Both the position numbers and the translations under genes were made by a program. From Arthrobacter alpinus (lineage in GTDB: Bacteria > Actinomycetota > Actinomycetes > Actinomycetales > Micrococcaceae), in contig NZ_FNTV01000001.1 of the NCBI RefSeq assembly GCF_900105965.1, forward strand, positions 806,001-870,000: a stretch of DNA of 64,000 nucleotides, read 5' to 3'. Shown here one piece after another: positions 19,803 through 27,910 of the stretch. How positions within the stretch are numbered: the first letter of the stretch is position 1; every line of letters begins with the position of its first letter. The notes beneath the pieces were generated by a model. The model ran no database searches, was not told the origin of the DNA, and saw nothing but the letters and a program-made list of their open reading frames with translations.

Positions 19803-21044
19803 ACGAGTGCCATTTCAACAAGGCCCTGGTCCTGCGAGTTCCCGAGGTCACGGCCTCGGCGTTCGCTCATCATAGTGTTGGTCTTCTCCGCCACCACCGG
19901 GCCACATAGGCGGCGTTGAAGCCGGGTGACCTCTCGTGGCTGTATGAGTGTTCGGTGCTAAATGAACTCACCACGGTAGGCAGTACTCCCGGTGTCACCG
20001 AGACGGATGTGTACGGATTTGAAGCCAGGCTATTGGTTTTGGCGCTCGGGACCACCGCGTCGGGGCTTGCTTCGAAGGCGCGTCGTGCGCGGGAGCAGCT
20101 ATTTCCGGACTCGATCATGACCCGCTTCACCCGGAGCGCCAGGGCGGCCAAGAACGACCCCCCGCCACGCGCGGCACGCTCAGGAGCATCGGACCCTAGC
20201 CCAACTGCGGGTCGGCATGGCGGCCCTGGTGTTGATGGGTCAAGACCTCCCCGCCAACAGCTCCACCCGCCCTGCTGCTGCTTTCCCAAGCCCGAACACA
20301 CCAGGCCCCGGTACTGCACGGGCCGGCAGCACCAACCCAGCCCCTGGCCCGCCCGATGATCCAGCTAATGACGCGTACCGGTCCCCGGGTTTTGATGGTG
20401 TGGTGGTGGCGGGTCCGCCGTTGCCGCAGGCGATCGTGTTGATCAAGGTCCCGGTGCTGGGGTTGTTGGATCCAACCGAGGAGTCGGGGGAGTTGGTGGC
20501 TCTTTCCGGTGGTCCTGTCCCGCTCGAGATGGCTGGGGAGCTGTTGGCGGGCTCGTCTACGTTCTTGAGGGTGTTGACGGATCCGGTGACGGGCGAGATT
20601 TTTCCGGTGAGTCCGGACCGGTGCACGTTGCGGGAGGCTGAGCGTGAGGTGTTACGGGCAATGGTGGGCCGGCGTTACTGCCCGAATTGTATTGATCCGA
20701 TCCTGGATACGGAGTTCGATCATCTGTTCCCGTTCGAGTCGGGCGGAAAGAGTACGGTGGAGAATGTTTTCCCAGCGTGCAAAAAGCATCACGGACTAAA
20801 ACACTTTAAGGACGATAAAGCCCGGCACGGTGTGTATCGCCGGCTCAAGGAGCCCCACCGTGCCGGGCTGCGGCTTCGTGGCTGGACACCGCGAGCCACG
20901 CAGGACGGGATGGTCGGCTGGATCACCCCAACGGGCGCTTATGAATCGCCCCAACAAGATGAAACCCAACCCGTCCACTACCCGCGATGGCTTAAGAAAC
21001 ACATCACCTGGCAGCGCCTCAGAAAAACGATCAACGCTAGATAG
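19803..21044 (+). pseudogene. Degenerate DUF222/HNH endonuclease (13E12-type repeat family)
   Basis: A decayed member of the multicopy actinobacterial DUF222-HNH family. From 19803 one frame reads DUF222-like sequence (LLRHHRAT, then AALKPGDLSWLYECSVLNEL and TTASGLASKARRAREQLFP) but is broken by TAG at 19907-19909. Near 20150-20165 the homology jumps to another frame (EHRTLAQLRVGMAALVLMGQ), with about 40 residues of the conserved DGM region missing. From there the frame is open to 21044, including LTDPVTGEIFPVSPDR and the HNH core CPNC...FDHLFPFESGGKSTVENVF...CKKHH. The N-terminus is also missing. The open part (20217-21044) could encode a truncated 275-residue HNH protein. Confidence 0.8.
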
Positions 21045-21055
21045 AGCAACAGAGC

Positions 21056-21790
21056 CTAGCGCTGCCCCGCCTTGTCACGAGAGGCGCGGCTCAAGGCTAT
21101 GACGGTTCCCGCGGCTATCAGTCCTTGACCAATCGTGTAGGTCAACATGACCATTCCACTGGTCCAGTCGGGCATGAGTTCCAAGGCAAAAATTCTAAAC
21201 GCCAAGATGGTGTCCGAAGCAAGGAAGAACATGCCGCCACAAAGAACCAAGAGGTTGCAGCGTGTTGACAGGGCAGCGGTACCGCCTAGAACCAGCCCAT
21301 AGGCAGCAATGGCAGGGGCAAGCCCCTGCGCCCTGGGTCACAAAACAACCAGCAAGATTACCCACCAGAGGGCAAAGAAAAGGATCCACCAGGACGGCGG
21401 CCTGAGCGCCAAGTGACGCCAAAAAAGACGGATGTAGCACAGGTGAGCCACACCGAAGAAAAGCAACATCAGGGGCAGGGCAGGTGCGAACGGGAACAGT
21501 GTTCCAGCGCCGTCGCCCAACCAGGAGAAGACCAAGCCGAGCGTAAGCAACAGCCAAACTCTTCTAGCCGTCTGCCACCGATTGGCCAGCCCCAGGCGCG
21601 TAAGCTGACTTGACGCGGTGAGAACGGCCAATACCAGCATCGGCATCAGCCAGAGCTTCGTGGGGTCCGCAACCGAGTCGTTGTTGGCAAAACGAGTTCC
21701 TACATGGATCACGCAGACAACGATGTACGGGATGAAGCCCAGCCAGATCCTCCACGGCGCCTTCAGCGAGACGTTGGATTCAGTTATCAA
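21056..21790 (-). pseudogene. Lysoplasmalogenase (YhhN/TMEM86 family) with internal TGA
   Basis: A 244-codon reading frame for a polytopic membrane protein of the YhhN family (hydrolysis of the vinyl-ether bond of lysoplasmalogens in characterised members). Hydrophobic segments run throughout, with family-like sequence LGLVFSWLGDGAGTLFP and FFLASDTILAF. An in-frame TGA at 21338-21340, after FFALWWVILLVVL, interrupts it. The downstream part continues in the same frame (APAIAAYGLVLGGTAALS) to a TAG at 21056, so a single nonsense change explains the break. It could instead be a sequencing error. It adjoins another decayed gene. Confidence 0.75.
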
Positions 21791-21858
21791 GACACTCCTT
21801 TGTGTGGCTGCGAGACCCTAGAATTGGCGAAAGCACCCGGGTAGACAAGGAAGAACGC

Positions 21859-22509
21859 ATGGATAAATACGATCATAAAAAGGCCCACAAGAAGCTGTTC
21901 GCCCCAGGTGCCAAGGACTTTTCTCTCGTTGAGGTGCCCGCCTTCAACTATCTTGCCGTCGATGGGCACGGTGACCCCAACGTTTCCGCGCAATATGTTG
22001 ACGCGCTGGCCGCTCTCTACTCGGTTTCCCATGCCGCGAAATTCGCCAGCAAGACGAGCCTTGGACGTGACTACGTGGTGGCGCCCTTGGAAGGACTCTG
22101 GTGGGCGCAAGACATGACCGATTTCGTATCTCGTGACAAAGACAGATGGGCCTGGACCATGATGATTTGCCAGCCTCACTGGATCACCACTGAAATCATC
22201 GAGGAATCGGTGGCCAAGGCGGCGGCGAAGAAAGACCTGCCCGCCTTGGCCCGTCTCCGCCACATGGAGTTGGTCGAAGGATCCTGCCTCCAAATCCTCC
22301 ATCTTGGTTCCTACGACGACGCGGGGCCCACCCTGGACAGGATGCACAACAGTTATATGCCTGCCAACAACTTGAGTTTCAATGGAAAGCACCATGAAAT
22401 TTACCTCAGCGATCCTCGTCGGACCGCACCCGAGAAGCTGAAAACCATCTTGCGTCAGCCGGTGCGCAAGCTCAGGCAGGAGTCCGCCCCAGTGGGGGAC
22501 CCTCCTTAG
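21859..22509 (+). CDS. GyrI-like small-molecule-binding domain protein
   Basis: A 216-residue soluble protein starting MDKYDHKKAHKKLF. The pattern FSLVEVPAFNYLAVDGHGDPN followed by a duplicated alpha/beta region, and the later VEGSCLQILHLGSYDDAGPT, match stand-alone GyrI-like (SOUL/Bac_rhamnosidase-type effector-binding) proteins. No DNA-binding domain is present. ATG at 21859 is preceded by AAGGAAG; an upstream in-frame start would overlap the promoter region of the divergent lysoplasmalogenase. Its stop overlaps that of the convergent acyl-CoA dehydrogenase gene. The ligand is unknown. Confidence 0.8.
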   Translation: MDKYDHKKAHKKLFAPGAKDFSLVEVPAFNYLAVDGHGDPNVSAQYVDALAALYSVSHAAKFASKTSLGRDYVVAPLEGLWWAQDMTDFVSRDKDRWAWTMMICQPHWITTEIIEESVAKAAAKKDLPALARLRHMELVEGSCLQILHLGSYDDAGPTLDRMHNSYMPANNLSFNGKHHEIYLSDPRRTAPEKLKTILRQPVRKLRQESAPVGDPP

Positions 22510-24302
22510 CGCCTGACTTTCCGTGCAGAACCCGACAGTTGATGGGCGTCCAATGCGAACAAATCGGTTGAGCCGGCCGTCGCAGGACCCAGAAGGCTGG
22601 CGCACGCAGGGAGTATTTGTTCGGCATGGAATCGTGCCAAGACCAATTGGGTCTGTGCCAATTCCTCATCGCCCGTTGCTGCTGCGGCGAGTGCGGCCCG
22701 AGCAAGCATCCACGCGCTGGTGCACAGTCCCCACATCCGCATATACGGCGTTGATCCGGACAAGACGGCGTTCGGATCGCCCGGGCCTGTGCGTAGCATC
22801 CAGTTGGTGGCTTCCTCAAGAGCGGTGAATTGGCGGCCCAGTTCTTGGCGAATGCTGGCGAAATCGTCACCAGCGGCATCAAGAGCTCCCTCAATTTCAC
22901 GCATGGTTGAAATGAATTCCAGTATCGATGCCCCGCCGCGAATGCCCAGCTTGCGGCCCACAAGATCGGCCGCTTGGATGCCATTGGTTCCTTCATAAAT
23001 TGCGGCAATGCGAACATCGCGGACATGCTGGGCTGCGCCAGTTTCCTCAATGAAACCCATTCCGCCCTGAATCTGCAGCGCCAAAGAGGAAAGTTCATTG
23101 CCCAGATCGGTTCCATATGACTTGCAGATCGGTGTCAGGATACCCACTATTTCCTCGGCCCTGGCCCTCACTGAGGGGTCTGGATCGTTAGTGCTGCGGT
23201 CAACGTAAACGGCATCAAGCAAGGTGAGGTAACGCAGGGCGGAAATAGAGGCTCTCTGAGTCAACAACATGCGCCGAACATCGGGGAAGTCGATGATGGC
23301 GGAGCTGCTTTCGGTGGCCCCGATCGCCACCCCTTGCCGGCGGTCTTGGGCATAGCTAAGTGACTGCTGATAGGCGCGTTCGGCTACGGCCAGCCCCTGG
23401 ACCCCAACGCCAAGGCGTGCGCTGTTCATCATGACAAACATGATCCGCATTCCGCGGTTTTCTTCGCCGATCAGGTAGCCGGTGGCATTTTCATAGGAGA
23501 GGACGCATGTGGGCGACGCGTGGATGCCCATCTTGTGCTCAAGGGAAACGGTCTCAACGGCATTTCGTTCCCCGAGGGATCCGTCGTCGTTGACAAGGAA
23601 TTTTGGCACTATGAAGCACGATATTCCGCGGGTGCCAACGGGTGCGCCCGGAGTCCGTGCCAACACCAGATGGACTATCTGATCGGCCATATCGTGGTCG
23701 CCATAGGTGATGAAGATCTTTTGGCCGGTGATCGCGTAAGTGCCGTCGTCGTTTTTCACGGCCCGGGTGGTCAAAGCACCCACGTCCGAGCCAGCTTGCG
23801 GCTCTGTAAGGTTCATGGTCCCGGTCCACTCGCCACTCACCATTTGAGGCAGGAAACGTTGCTTTAGTTCATCGCTGCCGTAATGCAGCAGTGCCTCAAT
23901 GGCCCCCTGGGTCAGCAAGGGGCAAAGTGAGAATGCCATATTGGCACTTGTCATGAGTTCTTGAATCACCAGGCCCACGGTGCGCGGAAAGCCGCCCCCG
24001 CCGAATTCCTCCGGCAGCGGCACGGAGCCCCACCCAGCGTCAACATATTGCTGATACACCTCTTTAAATCCATCAGGGGTCAGCACGGTCCCATCAGGCT
24101 GAAGCCGGGATCCCTGGATGTCGCCTGGCTGGTTGGTGGGGGCTACCGCCTCGCTCATGAACTCGCCGCATTGCTCAAGTAGTTCGACGACGGTGTCGAG
24201 ATCGGCGTGTTCAAAGCCTGGCAGTGAGGCGATGTCCGGGTATCCGACAACATGCTCAAGGGCGAAGGCGATATCTGCAAGGGGAGGCTGGTATTCGTTC
24301 AT
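22506..24302 (-). CDS. Acyl-CoA dehydrogenase (long form with C-terminal extension)
   Basis: A 598-residue FAD enzyme of the long acyl-CoA dehydrogenase subgroup. The order is an extra N-terminal helix region (residues 1-40), the N-terminal and middle ACAD domains with MNLTEPQAGSDVGALTT and ITGQKIFITYGDHD (flavin and substrate binding), the helical C-terminal domain with the IYEGTNGIQAADLVGRK signature near residue 435, and a final ~130-residue domain found in DmdC/FadE5-like enzymes. The substrate is not predictable. Two palindromes lie 12 and 46 nt upstream (see operator entries). Long subgroup members act on fatty acyl-CoA or methylmercaptopropionyl-CoA. Confidence 0.9.
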   Translation of the reverse strand: MNEYQPPLADIAFALEHVVGYPDIASLPGFEHADLDTVVELLEQCGEFMSEAVAPTNQPGDIQGSRLQPDGTVLTPDGFKEVYQQYVDAGWGSVPLPEEFGGGGFPRTVGLVIQELMTSANMAFSLCPLLTQGAIEALLHYGSDELKQRFLPQMVSGEWTGTMNLTEPQAGSDVGALTTRAVKNDDGTYAITGQKIFITYGDHDMADQIVHLVLARTPGAPVGTRGISCFIVPKFLVNDDGSLGERNAVETVSLEHKMGIHASPTCVLSYENATGYLIGEENRGMRIMFVMMNSARLGVGVQGLAVAERAYQQSLSYAQDRRQGVAIGATESSSAIIDFPDVRRMLLTQRASISALRYLTLLDAVYVDRSTNDPDPSVRARAEEIVGILTPICKSYGTDLGNELSSLALQIQGGMGFIEETGAAQHVRDVRIAAIYEGTNGIQAADLVGRKLGIRGGASILEFISTMREIEGALDAAGDDFASIRQELGRQFTALEEATNWMLRTGPGDPNAVLSGSTPYMRMWGLCTSAWMLARAALAAAATGDEELAQTQLVLARFHAEQILPACASLLGPATAGSTDLFALDAHQLSGSARKVRR

Positions 24303-24312
24303 GATCGTCAGC

Positions 24313-24326
24313 GTACCCTCGGGTAA
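24313..24326. promoter_or_regulatory. Second, degenerate palindrome near the acyl-CoA dehydrogenase start
   Basis: GTACCC-TC-GGGTAA lies 11 nt before the ATG. Read on the minus strand it is TTACC-CGAG-GGTAC, which fits the TTACY-N4-RGTAA pattern of the two better sites except for its last base. It sits 35 bp (centre to centre) from the site at 24348. Confidence 0.4.
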
Positions 24327-24347
24327 CTTGTTTGTCTCGGAATTGAG

Positions 24348-24361
24348 TTACTTGCCAGTAA
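24348..24361. promoter_or_regulatory. Palindromic operator candidate TTACT-N4-AGTAA (acyl-CoA dehydrogenase)
   Basis: TTACT-TGCC-AGTAA, a perfect 5-4-5 palindrome 46 nt upstream of the acyl-CoA dehydrogenase start. The same palindrome occurs upstream of the acyl-CoA synthetase gene at 39739. Size and symmetry fit a TetR/GntR-type repressor of fatty acid catabolism; no regulator gene of that kind is in the window. Confidence 0.55.
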
Positions 24362-24601
24362 TGTGGCGTGGCTCACGTGAAGCGAGATGTTGTGTGGAGT
24401 GTGAAATGGCGCTCATTACGCCCCTTGAGTTCACGGCATTGGCCAAGTGGAGGGTAATGTTCATTGTAGCCAATGCGCTCTTCTCAGAGTTAGCTGCGGT
24501 TAGGCCCGTACGAGTATCTCGCCGATGCTCTGCGGGTCGTCTTAGTTAAACGACGGATTCGAAACAGGATCGTTTCGAAGGTGCGACTCGAGCCATGAGC
24601 A

Positions 24602-24979
24602 TTACGCAAGTCCGCCAAGCCAGAATCCCAAGGCGGCGGCACCCACGCTGGCAGCCAGTGTGCCGAAGGCATTGGCGAACGAGGCGGCGTAGCGCTTCTC
24701 GCCGAGGAGGCGCAGTGTTTCGTAGCTGTTGGTGCTAAAGGTCGTATAGCCGCCCAGAAACCCCGTTCCCAAAATGAGTGCCCATTCCCGAGGGACCACG
24801 TTTCCGGCTGCCATTGCAGTCAAAAGGCCCAGTGCCAGGGAGCCGGAGACATTGATAGTGAACGTTGCCCATGGAAACGCAGTCTGGAAACGTCGGCCCA
24901 TGGCACCATCCAGCAGGAAGCGGGCAATGGCGCCGAGCCCGCCTGCCAGTGCCAGGGCGATGAAAACAAGCGCAGTCAT
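24602..24979 (-). CDS. crcB: Fluoride exporter CrcB/Fluc subunit (second gene)
   Basis: A 125-residue protein with four membrane segments. GTGFLGGYTTFSTNSYE near residue 70 is the Fluc signature, containing the TTFST turn that lines the fluoride pore, and INVSGSLALGLL carries the conserved Asn. Many Gram-positive bacteria encode two unlike subunits in tandem that assemble as a heterodimeric fluoride channel. The start overlaps the preceding crcB gene by 4 nt. Confidence 0.93.
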   Translation of the reverse strand: MTALVFIALALAGGLGAIARFLLDGAMGRRFQTAFPWATFTINVSGSLALGLLTAMAAGNVVPREWALILGTGFLGGYTTFSTNSYETLRLLGEKRYAASFANAFGTLAASVGAAALGFWLGGLA

Positions 24980-25470
24980 GAACGTCCGCCGTACTGTGAT
25001 CCCGCTGAAGTAGTGTGCACCGGCGGCTCAGAAGCAATACGGCGACTGCCCAAAGCCATGCCCACCCATGTGGCCACGCCGCCAACCAGCACCGTTCCAA
25101 GACCATAAACCGCGGCCGGCCCCACACCCTGGGCGGCGGTTCCGGAGAGCGAAACCATCCCCACGGCAAGCGTGCTGTACGTGGTGAAGCCACCGCAAAA
25201 TCCAGTTCCCAGGAGAAGCTGCAGCCGCCGTCTCCGAGGCAAGGCCGGGGTATCGGCAGCGTCAGGCCGTGGTGGATTCTGGCTCGCCGCCCGGGCCAGC
25301 GATGAGAGCAACAGTCCGAGCACAAAAGCACCAACAACATTGGCCAGCGCGATCGCCCACGGTATGCCGCCGGCGTCGGGAATGGCCAGGACCAGTCCCT
25401 CCCGTGCCGCGGCACCAAGTGAGCCACCAATCCCTATGAGAGCCAGGGAATGAAAGAGGTGCGGCTTCAC
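24976..25470 (-). CDS. crcB: Fluoride exporter CrcB/Fluc subunit (first gene)
   Basis: A 164-residue Fluc subunit with four membrane segments. The signature is GTGFCGGFTTYSTLAVG near residue 88 and the Asn-containing segment is IALANVVGAFVLGLL. It differs from its partner by a Pro/Arg-rich loop of about 20 residues (residues 62-82) and a hydrophilic C-terminal tail. It overlaps usp and the second crcB by 4 nt each. No fluoride riboswitch was recognised upstream of the operon. Confidence 0.92.
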   Translation of the reverse strand: MKPHLFHSLALIGIGGSLGAAAREGLVLAIPDAGGIPWAIALANVVGAFVLGLLLSSLARAASQNPPRPDAADTPALPRRRRLQLLLGTGFCGGFTTYSTLAVGMVSLSGTAAQGVGPAAVYGLGTVLVGGVATWVGMALGSRRIASEPPVHTTSAGSQYGGRS

Positions 25471-25967
25471 AAACGGTCCTTGGCAACAGTTCCAGCAAAG
25501 GTGGGCACCACGAGCACAGGGCAGCTGCCCAGCCGGGTCAGGTGGGCTGCCACCGAGAGGCGCAAGATCTCGCGCAGGTGCGTGCGGGCATCGCCATGGG
25601 TGCCAACCACGATCATGGTTGCACCTGTGATTTGGGCGCAGCGCGCCAAGGCACGGGCCGGATCACCGGCTAGCAGTGCGGTGCGCCACTGAACCGGGCT
25701 CGAGCCCAGCCGCAACTCCAACTCTGAGGCCAGCTCGGCCGGGAAGGACGCTTCGCTGGCGTCCATGAAGTCCGGGTCAACGGACTCGGAGGTGACAGAT
25801 CCATCGGCTTTCTCTTCGACCGGAAAGCGTGCCGGGTTTGAGTAGGCGCAAATGAGCGGGCAGTTGAGGGCGGCAGCAAGTCGTGCGGCCTCAAGAACGA
25901 CGCCGGCCGGCTGGCCCGGGTGGACACCAGCCAGAACGCAGGTCTGATTCGGCGATGGCTGCGGCAC
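25467..25967 (-). CDS. Universal stress protein family protein
   Basis: A 166-residue single-domain UspA-fold protein. CVLAGVHPGQPAGVVLEAARLAA starts the first strand and helix, and ATMIVVGTHGDARTHLREIL with SCPVLVVP ends the domain. In the ATP-binding signature G-2x-G-9x-G(S/T), the first two glycines (GTHG) are present but the last is replaced by Leu/Arg, so ATP binding is doubtful. It is coupled to crcB by a 4-nt overlap and lies 9 nt after the membrane protein gene, suggesting one operon. Confidence 0.85.
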   Translation of the reverse strand: MPQPSPNQTCVLAGVHPGQPAGVVLEAARLAAALNCPLICAYSNPARFPVEEKADGSVTSESVDPDFMDASEASFPAELASELELRLGSSPVQWRTALLAGDPARALARCAQITGATMIVVGTHGDARTHLREILRLSVAAHLTRLGSCPVLVVPTFAGTVAKDRL

Positions 25968-25976
25968 GGTGTGCGC

Positions 25977-26663
25977 CTAGGCCTGCGGTGTGCCGGTGGG
26001 CTCGGCTGGGGGATTTTTGCGCTGCGCCTTGATGGCCGCCTTGGCGGCCCGCTCCTTGGCGGCCCGCTCCTTGGCGGTTTCGTTGTCGCGGAGGAGTTTC
26101 TCAGCGGCCTTGATTTCGCGGATCTTGCGTCCGCGTCTCATCCACATCCGCCCCAGCACGATGACAGCCACGGCGCAGATGACACCAACCACCATGAAAA
26201 TCTGGCTCCAGGTCCCGAACCAGTTGGCGCTGTTGGCCCAAATGGAGCGGGCGTCTGCTGCGGTTTGCGTGGTCCCGTACAAGACGCCGAGCGTAAGCAG
26301 GTTCGGGACGGTCAAAATAACGCCCAAAACCGCCAGGGAAACTCGAACCCACTTATTGAGTTTGCGATGGTGCGCCTGCCACGCCACCAGGACGGGGACA
26401 AACGAGAATGCAAAACCGTAAAACATTCCAAGGGGGATGCTGTTGCCTAATTGATTCCCAATCTGATTTCCGATCGACTTCGCCCAGATCAAGGGAACTG
26501 TTACGGAGGCAACCATGTACCCGACCACGAGCAATGCTGCGATGATCACGCCAAGAATGGTGCGAAACAGCCAGACCGGCATCTTGGTCCTGACCTCATT
26601 CCCAGCACGTTTGCTGGAATCTTTCGAACCATCAGTCGGCGTGGGGGCTAATGAATCAGTCAT
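25977..26663 (-). CDS. Conserved membrane protein with Lys/Ala-rich C-terminal tail
   Basis: A 228-residue protein not assigned to a functional family. About four membrane segments lie between residues 30 and 170 (for example FRTILGVIIAALLVVGYMVA and IFMVVGVICAVAVIVL). They are followed by a basic helical tail of about 50 residues with the repeat KERAAKERAAKA, encoded by 15-bp direct DNA repeats around 26035-26075. The start ATG at 26663 lies about 45 nt downstream of a good promoter. It heads the operon with usp and the two crcB genes. Confidence 0.75.
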   Translation of the reverse strand: MTDSLAPTPTDGSKDSSKRAGNEVRTKMPVWLFRTILGVIIAALLVVGYMVASVTVPLIWAKSIGNQIGNQLGNSIPLGMFYGFAFSFVPVLVAWQAHHRKLNKWVRVSLAVLGVILTVPNLLTLGVLYGTTQTAADARSIWANSANWFGTWSQIFMVVGVICAVAVIVLGRMWMRRGRKIREIKAAEKLLRDNETAKERAAKERAAKAAIKAQRKNPPAEPTGTPQA

Positions 26664-26715
26664 GGAAGAATCATCTCAGAGTTGGTGGGTGCTGCGCGGG
26701 TCATTTCGATTAAAT

Positions 26716-26743
26716 ATGCTAGAAAGTACCTTCGACTTGTCAA
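26716..26743 (-). promoter_or_regulatory. Promoter of the membrane protein-usp-crcB operon
   Basis: On the minus strand TTGACA (26743-26738) and TAGCAT (26721-26716) are separated by 16 nt, a good sigma-70-type match. Transcription would begin near 26709, leaving a leader of about 46 nt. Confidence 0.65.
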
Positions 26744-26872
26744 GAACGGCCACACACTAAAGACTGGTTGTGGATCGTTGGAGAATTCTTGCGGCCCGAT
26801 GTGTTTTAGATTCACTTTAGACTTCACTTTTTCTTCGCCAGGCACGCGATGAAACCCGAAAGGTGCGCATTA

Positions 26873-27259
26873 ATGAGTAACATTCCAGCAGAACTGTCCT
26901 ACACCGGCGAGCACGAATGGGTCTTGGCCCCCACTGCCGACGGTGTAGTTCGTGTGGGCATCACCGATTTTGCACAGGACGCACTAGGCGATGTGGTGTA
27001 CGTCCAGGTTCCGGACCTTGGAACCGAGGTCACGGCTGACACTGTGGTCGGTGAGGTTGAGTCCACCAAGAGCGTCAGTGACATTTACGCTCCGCTGACC
27101 GGAACGGTCACCGCTCGCAATGAAGCCCTGGATGCTGATCCGGCACTGATCAACTCGGACCCGTACGGTGCTGGGTGGTTGCTCGAAATTACCTTGACCG
27201 ATCCTGCCAGCTTCGACTCGCTACTCAGCGCAGCCGAGTACCAAGAAAAGGTAGGCTAG
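26873..27259 (+). CDS. gcvH: Glycine cleavage system H protein
   Basis: A 128-residue lipoyl carrier that shuttles the methylamine group between GcvP, GcvT and Lpd. The lipoylated lysine is Lys66 in VESTKSVSDIYAP. The N-terminal YTGEHEWV and C-terminal DPYGAGWLLEI are typical. ATG 26873 has AAAGGTG about 8 nt upstream and is preferred over a start 24 nt upstream. It heads the gcvH-garA-ftsR cluster; gcvP lies 4 kb away and gcvT is not in the window. Confidence 0.96.
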   Translation: MSNIPAELSYTGEHEWVLAPTADGVVRVGITDFAQDALGDVVYVQVPDLGTEVTADTVVGEVESTKSVSDIYAPLTGTVTARNEALDADPALINSDPYGAGWLLEITLTDPASFDSLLSAAEYQEKVG

Positions 27260-27293
27260 TAGCTAAGGATTATTTGGCGAGGAGGCTGGCCTA

Positions 27294-27317
27294 AGTACGT
27301 GACTTTAAGTCTGTACT
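27294..27317. promoter_or_regulatory. Inverted repeat in the gcvH-garA gap
   Basis: AGTAC-gt-GACTT-t-AAGTC-t-GTACT, a nearly perfect 24-nt palindrome about 35 nt after gcvH. It has no T-run, so an operator is more likely than a terminator. Its core ACTTTAAGT (ACTTAAAGT on the other strand) resembles the CCTTAAAG repeats upstream of the second merR gene. Confidence 0.45.
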
Positions 27318-27421
27318 AGCTGCTTCCACCCAGATCGTTCCCAGCGACGGCTCATACATTGTTAGTAACTGAGGAAGCAACCGCCACCTCGGTCAGTTTT
27401 TTTCAGCAAGGAGGAGTACCA

Positions 27422-27904
27422 ATGGTTGACACGGGTAACGGCGCCGGGGTGAATGATCAGGCGATCTCCCAAGATCAGCCCGGTGCTACAGATACAACGT
27501 CGATCCACCTCGCTCCCGTTCAGACCGGGCCTTCAACGGTGCCGGTTCTAGCGCCCGAAGAACAAGCCGCCGTGAATTCGCTTCCTGCTGGCTCTGCTCT
27601 GCTCATCGCTCATGCGGGGCCCAATGCTGGCGCCAGGTTCTTGCTGGACAGTCATGTCACCACGGCTGGCCGGCATCCTGAAGCGGATATTTTCTTGGAC
27701 GATGTGACTGTTTCTCGACGGCACGTGAATTTCATGAAGTATGACGGTGGGTTTGAAGTCATCGACGCCGGAAGTCTCAACGGGACCTATGTCAACGGGG
27801 ACCGTGTTGATTCGGTCCGTCTGCGGACTGGTAATGAAGTGCAGATAGGCAGGTTCCGACTCACCTACTACTTCAGCTCCAACAACCCGGCCGTGGATTC
27901 CTAG
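27422..27904 (+). CDS. garA: FHA-domain regulator, GarA/OdhI type
   Basis: A 160-residue protein with an N-terminal acidic tail and a C-terminal forkhead-associated domain (about residues 60-150; GRHPEADIFLDDVTVSRRHV then GSLNGTYVNGDRV). The tail carries DTTSIH (near residue 25), matching the ETTS phosphorylation motif of GarA/OdhI. In relatives, PknB/PknG-type kinases phosphorylate this site and switch inhibition of 2-oxoglutarate dehydrogenase. The position between gcvH and ftsR equals Rv1827. The ATG follows AAGGAGGAG, a very strong SD. Confidence 0.93.
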   Translation: MVDTGNGAGVNDQAISQDQPGATDTTSIHLAPVQTGPSTVPVLAPEEQAAVNSLPAGSALLIAHAGPNAGARFLLDSHVTTAGRHPEADIFLDDVTVSRRHVNFMKYDGGFEVIDAGSLNGTYVNGDRVDSVRLRTGNEVQIGRFRLTYYFSSNNPAVDS

Positions 27905-27910
27905 GCTGCC

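Larger units (their letters stand above)
24303..24601. other. Intergenic region between the acyl-CoA dehydrogenase and crcB genes
   Basis: No convincing gene is seen in these 299 nt. Besides the two palindromes near the left end, there is GCATTGGC/GCCAATGC (24436-24443 and 24469-24476; 8 bp, 25-nt loop). TTCGAAAC/GTTTCGAA (24558-24565 and 24572-24579; 8 bp, 6-nt loop) lies just beyond the 3' end of the crcB operon and may terminate it, although it has no T-run. Confidence 0.6.

Noticed and set aside
21338..21340. Selenocysteine insertion at the TGA in the lysoplasmalogenase gene
   Set aside because: The family is not known to use selenocysteine and no selenium genes are nearby; a nonsense mutation or sequencing error is simpler.
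26030..26080. CRISPR-like direct repeats
   Set aside because: The 15-bp repeats are contiguous codons for Lys-Glu-Arg-Ala-Ala units in the tail of the membrane protein, with no spacers.
26664..26715. A fluoride riboswitch in the leader of the crcB operon
   Set aside because: No GGNGAUGG-type conserved core is visible in the 46-nt leader on the minus strand.
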